A DNA stretch of 23,839 nucleotides. It comes from JADMII01 sp036278595 (GTDB lineage Bacteria; Chloroflexota; Dehalococcoidia; DSTF01; JACRBR01). Below, one piece after another: positions 15,524-22,574 of the stretch. The notes under the pieces were generated by a model. The model saw only the letters and a program-made list of their open reading frames with translations. It did not search any database and was not told the DNA's origin. Each line of letters begins with the position of its first letter. The stretch's first letter is position 1. Made by a program: the position numbers and the translations under genes. The stretch is from NCBI GenBank assembly GCA_036278595.1, contig DASUKS010000195.1, forward strand, positions 1 to 23,839. The letters are read 5' to 3'.

Positions 15524-15841
15524 TCAGTCGCGCCGCTTGTAGTACCGGCGCACCTGCGTCCGCCCGCGCCCGGGCCGTCCGGTGATCTCGCGGATCTTCG
15601 CCGGCGCCGGATCGCGTGATTGGGACGCTTCGCCGCCGTCCCGGAGACAATTATCGCATGCGAATTGCAGGGCCATGTACTGCTCGTCGATCCACACCTG
15701 TCCGCAGTCCTTCGCGTCGACGTCGTTGCGCTGGTTCAGGTGGTAGCGGCCGTCGCACCAGTTGCACTCGGCGGACATGCGCGCTTCGACCGGCTCGTTG
15801 CAGACGACGCAGACATACTCCTGCGATGGGTCAGTCGCCAC
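15524..15841 (-). CDS. Small PHD/RING-like zinc-finger protein
   Basis: The 105-residue protein has eight potential zinc ligands in the order C-X2-C-X11-C-X2-C-X4-H-X11-C-X15-C-X2-C (Cys11, Cys14, Cys26, Cys29, His34, Cys46, Cys62, Cys65). The CDGRYH context and the aromatic residue two places before the last CxxC resemble the cross-brace fingers of PHD/RING proteins. After the finger comes a basic tail (RPGRGRTQVRRYYKRRD). The GTG at 15841 overlaps the last 11 bases of the cca gene and has GGAG about 10 bases upstream. The frame upstream overlaps cca and lacks similarity. I cannot name a family; the finger type is inferred from ligand spacing. Confidence 0.7.
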   Translation of the reverse strand: MATDPSQEYVCVVCNEPVEARMSAECNWCDGRYHLNQRNDVDAKDCGQVWIDEQYMALQFACDNCLRDGGEASQSRDPAPAKIREITGRPGRGRTQVRRYYKRRD

Positions 15842-17126
15842 GGGGTTCGAACTCCACCATCGAGTGCATGACGCGCGACTCTCGGATGCTCCGGACGAAC
15901 CGCTCGATGAGCGCGCGCTCGGCGTCGCGGTCGTGCGCCCAGCCGTCGAGGCGGGCGGCGCGCACGAGTTGCAGCCCCTGCTGGACCTGCGGCCCCGGCG
16001 GCACCCCCATCTCGATGAGGTCGCGGCCGCTGAGCAACGGGCGCGTCGCACGCCACTCCTGAAGGTAACGAAGCATAATGTCGCGAGCAATCGTGTTGCC
16101 CGTCGTGTGGGCGTATGCCGCGATCGCGGGCAGCGGGCACCGGTCGAGCAGCATCGCCGCGCCTGATGGCTTCAGCTGGGGTCGCCGCAGCAGCTCGCTC
16201 ACCCGCCGCAGCGATGCGATGCCGCGTACGGATGCCGTCTCGTCGCGCTTCAGCCTGAGCCGCCGCACGACCGCGTCCGCCGCCTCCTCACCCGCGCCGG
16301 ATGCCATTAGCGCGAAACCGTACGGGTCGCGCTCCTTCGCCGGTACCAGCGGCGCTTCGTACGCCTCGCTCTTCGCCCGGCTCCAGTGCAGCCCGGCCTC
16401 GATCGCCTGCAGCGCGCCGGCTGTGTGGGCCGCCTCGAGGGCAGCACCCGCCGGCACATCGTGGAGCGTCAGCTCGAGTTCGCGCCGGAGCCGCTCGCCG
16501 CCCACACGCCGGATGTACGGCAACGCGGAGGCGAGCAGTGAGGCCGTCCGGGCTTCAATCGTGAAGTCGAGCCGGGCCGCGTACCGGAAGGCCCGGAAGA
16601 TCCGCGTCGGGTCGTCCTCGAACGAGCGCTCGTGCAGCACCCGGACGTGCCGCAGCTCGATGTCCCGGAGCCCGCCGGTCGGGTCCAGCAGCCCCGGCGG
16701 GCCGTTCAGCCTCAGCGCGAGCGCGTTGCAGCCGAAGTCGCGCCGCCGCAGGTCGTCCTCGATGCCGGCCGCCTCGGTCGCGGGCAGCGCTCCCCGCCGC
16801 GCGTAGCTCTCCCGCCGCGCCGTCACGAGATCGATGCGGGTCCCGGCCACCACGGCGGTGGCGGTCCCGAAGCGCTGATGTGCCGTCACGCGCGTCTGTG
16901 GCAGCGCTGCCCGCAGCACCTGCGCCGCGTCGCCTTCGATCGCCAGGTCGATGTCCCGCAGTTCAAGGCCGAGCAGCAGATCGCGCACCGTCCCGCCGAC
17001 CGCGAAGATCGGCCGCGAGGGACCGGCGATTTCGGTCATCGCATCGATCGCGTCGACCGCCGGATGCGCCAGCAGAGCGCGAAGAGAAGCGCGGAGAGCC
17101 GCTGGATCGGCGAGCATAGCAGCCAT
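15831..17126 (-). CDS. cca: CCA tRNA nucleotidyltransferase / class II tRNA nucleotidyltransferase family
   Basis: The 431-residue protein adds or repairs the 3' CCA end of tRNA. Motif A is FAVGGTVRDLLLGLELRDIDLAI, with metal-binding Asp58 and Asp60. Motif C is RRDFGCNALAL, and the ribose/template region includes LLDPTGGLRDIELRHVRVLHE and EDDPTRIFRAFRYAARLDF. The C-terminal half is longer than in minimal enzymes but has no visible HD motif. In bacteria with split enzymes such a protein may add only CC or only A, which cannot be decided here. The ATG at 17126 has a CATACT element 6 bases upstream; an ATG at 17117 is an alternative. It heads the operon with the zinc-finger and membrane proteins. 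Confidence 0.9.
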   Translation of the reverse strand: MAAMLADPAALRASLRALLAHPAVDAIDAMTEIAGPSRPIFAVGGTVRDLLLGLELRDIDLAIEGDAAQVLRAALPQTRVTAHQRFGTATAVVAGTRIDLVTARRESYARRGALPATEAAGIEDDLRRRDFGCNALALRLNGPPGLLDPTGGLRDIELRHVRVLHERSFEDDPTRIFRAFRYAARLDFTIEARTASLLASALPYIRRVGGERLRRELELTLHDVPAGAALEAAHTAGALQAIEAGLHWSRAKSEAYEAPLVPAKERDPYGFALMASGAGEEAADAVVRRLRLKRDETASVRGIASLRRVSELLRRPQLKPSGAAMLLDRCPLPAIAAYAHTTGNTIARDIMLRYLQEWRATRPLLSGRDLIEMGVPPGPQVQQGLQLVRAARLDGWAHDRDAERALIERFVRSIRESRVMHSMVEFEPRGD

Positions 17127-17139
17127 ACGTTAAGTATGG
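17123..17139 (-). promoter_or_regulatory. Palindrome spanning the cca start codon and a -10-like element
   Basis: The plus-strand sequence ccatacgttaagtatgg is a perfect inverted repeat (6-base arms, 5-base centre). On the minus strand it holds CATACT at 17133-17138 and ends in the cca ATG. It could be a promoter with an operator, or chance. The start codon would lie at or next to the transcription start. Confidence 0.4.
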
Positions 17140-17234
17140 CACGCGCCCGCCCGCGCCCGACCGCGGGCTCGTCGCCGGGCTGCGACAGAGCCGTTTCAGA
17201 CGCCGGATCGAATCTGGCGAGACCGTTCATTTGC

Positions 17235-17263
17235 TTGATCCTTGTTAATTCGCACGATAGACT
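17235..17263 (+). promoter_or_regulatory. Candidate promoter of hppA
   Basis: TTGATC (17235-17240) and TAGACT (17258-17263) are separated by exactly 17 bases, in a locally AT-rich stretch of an otherwise GC-rich intergenic region. Transcription would start near 17270, about 83 bases before the hppA ATG. Confidence 0.55.
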
Positions 17264-17277
17264 CCGTGCGCTAAGAC

Positions 17278-17301
17278 GGAGGTGCTGGGCGCCTCCTTTT
17301 T
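17278..17301 (+). terminator. Intrinsic-terminator-like hairpin in the hppA leader (possible attenuator)
   Basis: GGAGGTGC (17278-17285) pairs with GCGCCTCC (17289-17296), seven Watson-Crick pairs plus one G-U, across a TGG loop. Five T's follow (17297-17301). It stands between the predicted hppA promoter and the gene, and no plus-strand gene lies upstream for it to terminate. It may be an attenuator, the end of a short RNA, or a 5' stabilising hairpin. Confidence 0.6.
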
Positions 17302-17352
17302 GTGTGTCTGGACGATCTGTTTTCGCCGCTACGGCGACGGAGGAGACCATCG

Positions 17353-19728
17353 ATGGAACTCGTTTGGTTGGTACCGGTCACGGGCTTCGGGGCCGCGTTC
17401 TTCGCCCTCTGGCTCGCGCGCGACGTGCTCTCCCGGGATACCGGTACTCCCGCGATGCAAGAGATCGCCGACATGATCTTCGAAGGCGCCATGGCCTTCC
17501 TCTCGCGGCAGTACAAGACGATCGCCGCGATGGCCATCGCCACGGCCGTCATTCTCGGCCTCGTCGTAGCGGGCGTCTCGGAGGGCGTGCATGCGCTCAG
17601 CTTTGACCCCAACGCGGCGCAGCCAAGACTCGCCCTGACGTTCGAGCAGCACGTTGTCGTGGGCCGCTGGGAGGAAGGCCTCCTGACCGCGATCGCCTTC
17701 CTCGTCGGCGCCGCCTGCTCGGCGCTCGCCGGCTACATCGGCATGTTCATCGCCGTCCGCTCGAACCTGCGGACGGCGGCCGCGGCGCAGAAGAGCCTGA
17801 AGGACGCGATCACGGTCGCCCTCCGGGGCGGCGCCGTCTCGGGCTTCCTCGTTATTGCGCTGAACCTGCTCGGCGTGTCAGGCATCTTCCTCGTCTACAG
17901 CCGGATCCTCGGCAACCCGCCGCAGATCACTCCGTTCCTCATCGTCGGCTTCGCCTTCGGCGCCAGCTTCGTCGCGCTGTTCGCCCAGCTCGGCGGCGGC
18001 ATTTACACGAAGGCGGCTGACGTCGGCGCCGACCTCGTCGGTAAGGTCGAGGCTGGCATCCCGGAGGATGACCCGCGTAACGCCGCCGTCGTGGCGGACC
18101 TCGTCGGCGACAACGTCGGTGACTGCGCCGGCCGCGGCGCCGACCTCTTCGAGTCCATGTCCGCCGAGAACATCGGCGCCATGATCCTCGGCATCGCGAT
18201 GTTCGAGGTCACGCACCACATCGAATGGATCATGTTCCCGCTCGTCCTCCGGTCGTTCGGGATCATCGCCACCATGGTTGGCCTCGTGTCGGTGCCGTTC
18301 TTCGCTGACCCCGACCCGAACAGCAAGCAGGACCCGATGACGCCGCTCAATAACGGGTTCTATGTCGTCACCGCGCTCTGTGTGGTCGGACTCTTCATCT
18401 CGACCTACGTGATGATGGGCAACAACTGGTTCTGGTTCTTCGGCTGCGGCATCGTCGGGCTCCTCACCGGTATCGCATTCGTCTATATCACCCAGTACTA
18501 CACAGCGGGCTCGTGGCGCCCTGTGCAGGAGATCGCGAACGCGTCGCGCACCGGCCCAGCGACGAACATCATCATTGGCACAGCCGTCGGGTTCGAAACG
18601 ACGGCGCTCACGGCGATCGCCATCGGTGCGGCGCTCGTCTGCTCGTTCGCGCTCGGTGCCCAGGCGGACCTTGGGCCGTCGATCCCCGGCTTCACCTCGG
18701 GCATCTACGGCACGGCCGTCGCCACGATGGCGATGCTGATGTCTGCGGCATACATCCTCAGCATGGATACCTTTGGTCCCATTACCGACAACGCCGGCGG
18801 CATCACCGAGATGTCCGGCGCGCCGGAGCACGCGCGCGAGATCACCGACAAGCTCGACGCCGTCGGCAACACAACGAAGGCGCTCACGAAGGGCTACGCC
18901 GTGGCCTCGGCGGGCCTTGCGGCGTTCCTGCTCTTCTCGGCCTTCCTCGACAAGATCAAAGAGACGCTGAAGCTCGCGCCGACCAGCAGCCTGCCCATTG
19001 ACCTCTCGCAGGTCGATGTCTTCGTCGGCGGCCTTCTTGGCGCGATGCTCGTGTTCCTGTTTAGCTCGCTCGCGATCCGCGCCGTCGGCAACGCAGGCGG
19101 CAAGATCATCGAAGAGGTCCGGCGCCAGTTCCGCAACGATCCCGGCATCATGGCCGGCACGTCGCGGCCGGACTACCGCGCGGCGGTCGACATCACCGCG
19201 AAGGCGGCGCTGCGCGAGATGATCGCGCCGGGACTGCTCGTCGTGCTGCTTCCGGTGGTCGTTGGGCTCATCTTCCGATTCGCGCGCCACGCTTCCGTGA
19301 CGATCCCATCGCCGGTGCAGGGCGTCGCGCCGACTACGGTGAACGATGCGTCGGGCTGGCTCGCCGTTACCGGGGTGCTGATCATCGGTACCATCGCAGG
19401 CATTCTCATGGCGACCGTCCTGAACAATGGCGGCGGCGCGTGGGACAACGCCAAGAAGTTCATCGAGTCCGGCGGCCTGAAGGAAGTGCCCGTCCCGCAG
19501 CCGGTGTCAAGCGGCGGCGGCGGCACCGCGACCGCGACGCTCGTGCAGGGTAACGGCGTTGGCGACGTCAAGGTGCTCGGCAAGGGCAGCGAGGCACACA
19601 AGGCAGCGGTCGTCGGCGACACCGTCGGAGACCCGTTCAAGGACACAGCCGGTCCGTCGCTTCACGTGCTCATCAAGCTGCTCGCGACGATTACGCTCGT
19701 CCTCGCGCCGCTCTTCATCACGCGGTAG
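17353..19728 (+). CDS. hppA: Membrane-bound proton-translocating pyrophosphatase, K+-independent type
   Basis: The 791-residue polytopic protein couples hydrolysis of pyrophosphate to proton export. The catalytic loop reads GIYTKAADVGADLVGKVEAG, then IPEDDPRNAAVVADLVGDNV and GDCAGRGADLFES, with the conserved Asp series. The cation-specificity segment is GNTTKALTKGYA, with Lys509 and Thr512, the residues that mark K+-independent enzymes. The C-terminal loop has GNGVGDVKVLGKGSEAHKAA and GDTVGDPFKDTAGPSLHVLI. About 16 membrane helices are expected from the family. The ATG at 17353 has GGAGGAG at 17339-17345. A longer open frame upstream runs through the leader hairpin and is rejected. Confidence 0.95.
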   Translation: MELVWLVPVTGFGAAFFALWLARDVLSRDTGTPAMQEIADMIFEGAMAFLSRQYKTIAAMAIATAVILGLVVAGVSEGVHALSFDPNAAQPRLALTFEQHVVVGRWEEGLLTAIAFLVGAACSALAGYIGMFIAVRSNLRTAAAAQKSLKDAITVALRGGAVSGFLVIALNLLGVSGIFLVYSRILGNPPQITPFLIVGFAFGASFVALFAQLGGGIYTKAADVGADLVGKVEAGIPEDDPRNAAVVADLVGDNVGDCAGRGADLFESMSAENIGAMILGIAMFEVTHHIEWIMFPLVLRSFGIIATMVGLVSVPFFADPDPNSKQDPMTPLNNGFYVVTALCVVGLFISTYVMMGNNWFWFFGCGIVGLLTGIAFVYITQYYTAGSWRPVQEIANASRTGPATNIIIGTAVGFETTALTAIAIGAALVCSFALGAQADLGPSIPGFTSGIYGTAVATMAMLMSAAYILSMDTFGPITDNAGGITEMSGAPEHAREITDKLDAVGNTTKALTKGYAVASAGLAAFLLFSAFLDKIKETLKLAPTSSLPIDLSQVDVFVGGLLGAMLVFLFSSLAIRAVGNAGGKIIEEVRRQFRNDPGIMAGTSRPDYRAAVDITAKAALREMIAPGLLVVLLPVVVGLIFRFARHASVTIPSPVQGVAPTTVNDASGWLAVTGVLIIGTIAGILMATVLNNGGGAWDNAKKFIESGGLKEVPVPQPVSSGGGGTATATLVQGNGVGDVKVLGKGSEAHKAAVVGDTVGDPFKDTAGPSLHVLIKLLATITLVLAPLFITR

Positions 19729-19748
19729 CCAGCAGATTCGAACGTGAC

Positions 19749-19779
19749 AAGAAGGGCCGGCGGAATGCCGGCCCTTCTT
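19749..19779. terminator. Bidirectional intrinsic terminator between hppA and the acyl-CoA synthetase gene
   Basis: A perfect 13-base inverted repeat (AAGAAGGGCCGGC, with GCCGGCCCTTCTT) encloses a GGAAT loop. On the plus strand the stem ends in TTCTT and is followed by CATCTTT; on the minus strand it ends in TTCTTGT. It lies 20 bases after the hppA stop and 23 bases beyond the convergent gene's stop, so it can serve both. Confidence 0.85.
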
Positions 19780-19802
19780 CATCTTTCCGCGGCGGCGCTG
19801 CG

Positions 19803-21743
19803 CTACGCCGAGGCGCTCTGCTCGTCGTCCGGTTCGCTGGCGCCGGGGATCGCCGCGTCCTGCAACTCGCGCCAGGACTGCGCCCAGCGATCGAGCTCGA
19901 AGCTGTAGGTCTCGGCGATCTGGCCGCGCGCGACCTTCCGGAGCGCGGTCTTGGGCAGCGGCGTGTCGGTCAGCGTCACATCGCCGACGCGCTTGTATGA
20001 TGCGAGCTTCGCCTGCCGGCGGTCGATCTCGTCCCGCACTAACGTCCGCAGCTCCTCGGGGTCGGGGATGCGGCCCATCAGCTTTTCGAGCACGGCCTCG
20101 CGGTTCGGATAGCCGACCACGGCCACCTGCGTCTTGCCGCGCACCTTGCGCGGGATCACCGCGACGTCCTCCAGCAGCTCGCACGACGCGAGCGCCTCTT
20201 CGATCTCGTCGGGGTGCACCTTCTCGCCGGAGTCGAGCACGATCACGTACTTGCTCCGGCCGGTGATCCAGATGTTGCCCTCGTCGTCGAATCGCCCGAC
20301 GTCGCCGGTCCGCAGCCACTCGCCGACTTTCTGCGCACGCGTCGCCTCGTCCGACTGCCAGTAGCCCGGCGTGATATTCTCGCCGCGCGCGACGAGCTCA
20401 CCCTCGCCGTGCAAGTGCACGTAGAGCTCCTTCTCCGGGACATCGATGAGCTGGATCTCGACGCCATCGAGCGGCTGGCCGACCATGCCGACGCGCTCCT
20501 CGTAGTAGTTCGACATGTAGAAGCGCCGCGGGTTCCAGCGCTGCACGCTGAGCACCGGCGCCGCTTCGGTCAGCCCCCAGCCCTGCAGGATCGGGATGCC
20601 GAGGCGGGCGAAGTCGCGCGCCACCTGCGGGTTGAGCGCGGCGCCGCCACTGATCATGAAGCGCAGCCGCCCGCCGAGCCGCTTGTGCAGCTCGCGGAAC
20701 ACGATCCGGCCGATGTTTATGCCCGTGCGCTGCTTCGTCGCGTCGCAGATGCGCAGGCCGCGCTCGAACGTCTCGAGCCGGCCCTCCGCCTCGATGCGCT
20801 GCACCACGTTCCGGTACATCAGCTCGAAGAGCGCCGGAACCCCGGTGAACAGCGTCGGCTTGATCTCGGCCATCCGGTCGCGAATCCGCCGGAGGTCGTT
20901 CTCGAATGTCACCTCGCCGCCAACCGCGGGCGCCACGATGGCCGTGATGGTGAACGGGAAGGCATGGTGCATCGGCAGCACGACGATCAGCCGGTCGCGA
21001 TCGCCGAACGGGATCGCCTTGCGGATCGACCGGCAGTTCGCCATGAAGTTGCGGTGCGTCAGCATGACGCCCTTCATGCCGCCGGTCGTGCCGGACGTGA
21101 AGACGATCGACGCGACGTCATCCGGCCGGACGAGGCGGCCCCGGAGTTCGTGCCACGAATCGTCAGTTGCGCGGCCGGGCAGGTCTTCGAGATCCAGCCG
21201 CTCCGGCTCGGAGCGCCGCCGCAGCTCGTCCGGGACGGCGTGGTTGCGATCGCCCTGCGGCTGCCTCGCTTCGCCGGCCGTGATCAGCGTCTCGAGGCTC
21301 CCGAACGCCGGCGCCAGCTTCGACAGTACCTTGCCCGAGGTGAAACCGACCTTCGCTTGCGTGTGGGCGATCATCGCCTCGATCTCATCGGGCTTTAGTT
21401 CGTAGTACATCGGGACCGCGATCGCACCAGTGAGCACGATCGCGTAGAAGGAGCAGATCCACTCGATGCTGTTCTCGAGCACGAGCGCCACCCGGTCGCC
21501 CTGCTGGACGCCGAGCGCCACCAGTCCGGCGGCCAGCTCGTGCGACCGCTCGTAGATGTCGTGGTGGGAGTAGCGGGTCCACTCGCGGTGGATCTTCTGC
21601 TGGAAGGCGATCTTCGCGCCCCACTCCTGCCGTGCCTGCTCGACGAGCGCGGGGATGGTCATCGGCGCGCCATCGGCGTCGTGTGTTTCGCTGGATTCGG
21701 CGCTATCGAGGGGATTGAGGATGCGCAGTCGGGTCAAGACCAT
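19803..21743 (-). CDS. AMP-binding long-chain acyl-CoA synthetase (FadD-like)
   Basis: The 646-residue adenylate-forming enzyme activates a carboxylic acid to acyl-AMP and then acyl-CoA. Visible motifs are the P-loop VFTSGTTGGMKGVMLTHRNF, LPMHHAFPFT, the GGAALNPQVARDFARLGI region, the acyl-CoA synthetase core QGWGLTEAAPV, and the hinge region LRTGDVGRFDDEGNIWITGR, followed by KVHPDEIEEAL. The C-terminal catalytic Lys is probably in LPKTALRKVARG. Length and the GLTEAAPV motif fit long-chain fatty acid ligases. I chose the ATG at 21743 (GGAGA about 9 bases upstream) over ATGs at 21773 and 21854. A near-consensus TATACT lies at 21824-21829. Confidence 0.9.
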   Translation of the reverse strand: MVLTRLRILNPLDSAESSETHDADGAPMTIPALVEQARQEWGAKIAFQQKIHREWTRYSHHDIYERSHELAAGLVALGVQQGDRVALVLENSIEWICSFYAIVLTGAIAVPMYYELKPDEIEAMIAHTQAKVGFTSGKVLSKLAPAFGSLETLITAGEARQPQGDRNHAVPDELRRRSEPERLDLEDLPGRATDDSWHELRGRLVRPDDVASIVFTSGTTGGMKGVMLTHRNFMANCRSIRKAIPFGDRDRLIVVLPMHHAFPFTITAIVAPAVGGEVTFENDLRRIRDRMAEIKPTLFTGVPALFELMYRNVVQRIEAEGRLETFERGLRICDATKQRTGINIGRIVFRELHKRLGGRLRFMISGGAALNPQVARDFARLGIPILQGWGLTEAAPVLSVQRWNPRRFYMSNYYEERVGMVGQPLDGVEIQLIDVPEKELYVHLHGEGELVARGENITPGYWQSDEATRAQKVGEWLRTGDVGRFDDEGNIWITGRSKYVIVLDSGEKVHPDEIEEALASCELLEDVAVIPRKVRGKTQVAVVGYPNREAVLEKLMGRIPDPEELRTLVRDEIDRRQAKLASYKRVGDVTLTDTPLPKTALRKVARGQIAETYSFELDRWAQSWRELQDAAIPGASEPDDEQSASA

Positions 21744-21823
21744 CAGTGCGTTCTCCGGGCCGCGGGGGGCCATCCTGGCTCTGACCGGTTGTTCGAACGC
21801 CCGGCACCGTCCGTGCCTGACGA

Positions 21824-21829
21824 AGTATA
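21824..21829 (-). promoter_or_regulatory. -10 element for the acyl-CoA synthetase gene
   Basis: Read on the minus strand this is TATACT, one base from consensus. Transcription from about 21817 would give a leader of roughly 74 bases. The -35 position (about 21847-21852) is not consensus. Confidence 0.5.
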
Positions 21830-21981
21830 CGTGCCGGGCCGTCCGGAATGGCACGTTTGTTCTGTCAACCGGCCACCGCCAGTCTCCGATCTCAGCCTAG
21901 ACAGCGATGCCCGTGAACCGCGAGGTACATATGAACCATTCGGGTTCATCCGCACTCCCATCGCCTCAACCCGGCGCCGCT

Positions 21982-22009
21982 TTGGCGAGCGGCTCCCCCG
22001 CCCTAGAAT
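21982..22009 (+). promoter_or_regulatory. Candidate promoter of the DinB-fold gene
   Basis: TTGGCG (21982-21987) and TAGAAT (22004-22009) are spaced 16 bases apart. Transcription would start near 22016, about 32 bases before the ATG. Confidence 0.5.
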
Positions 22010-22047
22010 GCGCGCAAGTCCGACCGCAGAGTGAGGTTCACACGCCC

Positions 22048-22557
22048 ATGCACGAGGCTCTCGCACTGGAACCGGGCACTATCGAGCGCTACGCCGCGAC
22101 GCCGGGCGTACTCCGTGCGCTGACCGCCGGGCTGCCTGCCGCTGTCGTTGAGGCGCCGGGGCCCGAAGGCTGGTCGCCGAAGGACGTCGTGGCCCACCTG
22201 ACCTCGATCCAGCGAACCGCAAATATCCGGCGCGTGACGATGATGCTCGAGGCCGACGACCCGCTGATCCCCGGCATCGACGAGGCTGAGGTGCTCGAAT
22301 CGTCTGGCCAGCGGCAGCGCCGGCTTCCTGCCCTGCTCGATCAGTTCGAGCGCGAGCGGGCCGAGGGCGTCGCGCTGCTGCGCCGGCTGACGGCGGACGA
22401 GCTCGCCCGAACCGGCCGCCATTCGGTCGCCGGTGCGCTCACTATTGCCGACGTCGTCCACCACATCGCATACCACGACCTGCTGCACGTGGGGCAGATC
22501 GCCGCCTTGCTCGCCGCGGCCGTCGAGCAACGCCGCGGCGCCATGCGCATCTTCTGA
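22048..22557 (+). CDS. DinB/YfiT-fold putative metal-dependent protein
   Basis: The 169-residue protein has the features of the DinB four-helix bundle: an N-terminal GWSPKDVVAHLTS segment with His50, and near the C terminus VVHHIAYHDLLHVGQIAALL, where His143 and His147 complete a three-histidine metal site. Characterised relatives are thiol transferases that use bacillithiol, mycothiol or other low-molecular-weight thiols, but many have unknown roles. The start is the ATG at 22048, since the upstream frame covers the promoter and lacks similarity; GTGAGG is 13 bases away, a loose Shine-Dalgarno. The next gene begins 17 bases downstream, so the two form an operon. Confidence 0.82.
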   Translation: MHEALALEPGTIERYAATPGVLRALTAGLPAAVVEAPGPEGWSPKDVVAHLTSIQRTANIRRVTMMLEADDPLIPGIDEAEVLESSGQRQRRLPALLDQFERERAEGVALLRRLTADELARTGRHSVAGALTIADVVHHIAYHDLLHVGQIAALLAAAVEQRRGAMRIF

Positions 22558-22574
22558 GCCGAACGGAGACCGGA

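Larger units (their letters stand above)
21744..22047. other. Divergent intergenic region between the acyl-CoA synthetase and DinB-fold genes
   Basis: The 304 bases hold outward-facing promoter candidates and no convincing gene. On the minus strand there is TATACT and, further out, TTGACA (21863-21868), but the 33-base gap is too long for one promoter. On the plus strand TTGGCG and TAGAAT precede the DinB-fold gene. Open frames crossing the region are extensions of the flanking genes without family similarity. Confidence 0.5.

Noticed and set aside
17270..17352. Fluoride or other known riboswitch ahead of hppA
   Set aside because: Fluoride switches do control some pyrophosphatase genes, but I could not find their conserved core here and the leader is short.
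15843..18595. GGTTCGAA-type strings suggestive of tRNA T-arms
   Set aside because: They fall within coding sequence (cca, hppA) and no acceptor stem or anticodon arm can be built around them.
17878..19290. 470-codon minus-strand open frame inside hppA
   Set aside because: It is antisense to conserved hppA motifs, is dominated by Arg, Asp, Glu and His, and has no recognisable fold.
21829..21868. TTGACA plus TATACT as one strong promoter for the acyl-CoA synthetase gene
   Set aside because: The 33-base gap is roughly twice the usual spacing; only the -10 is kept as a candidate.
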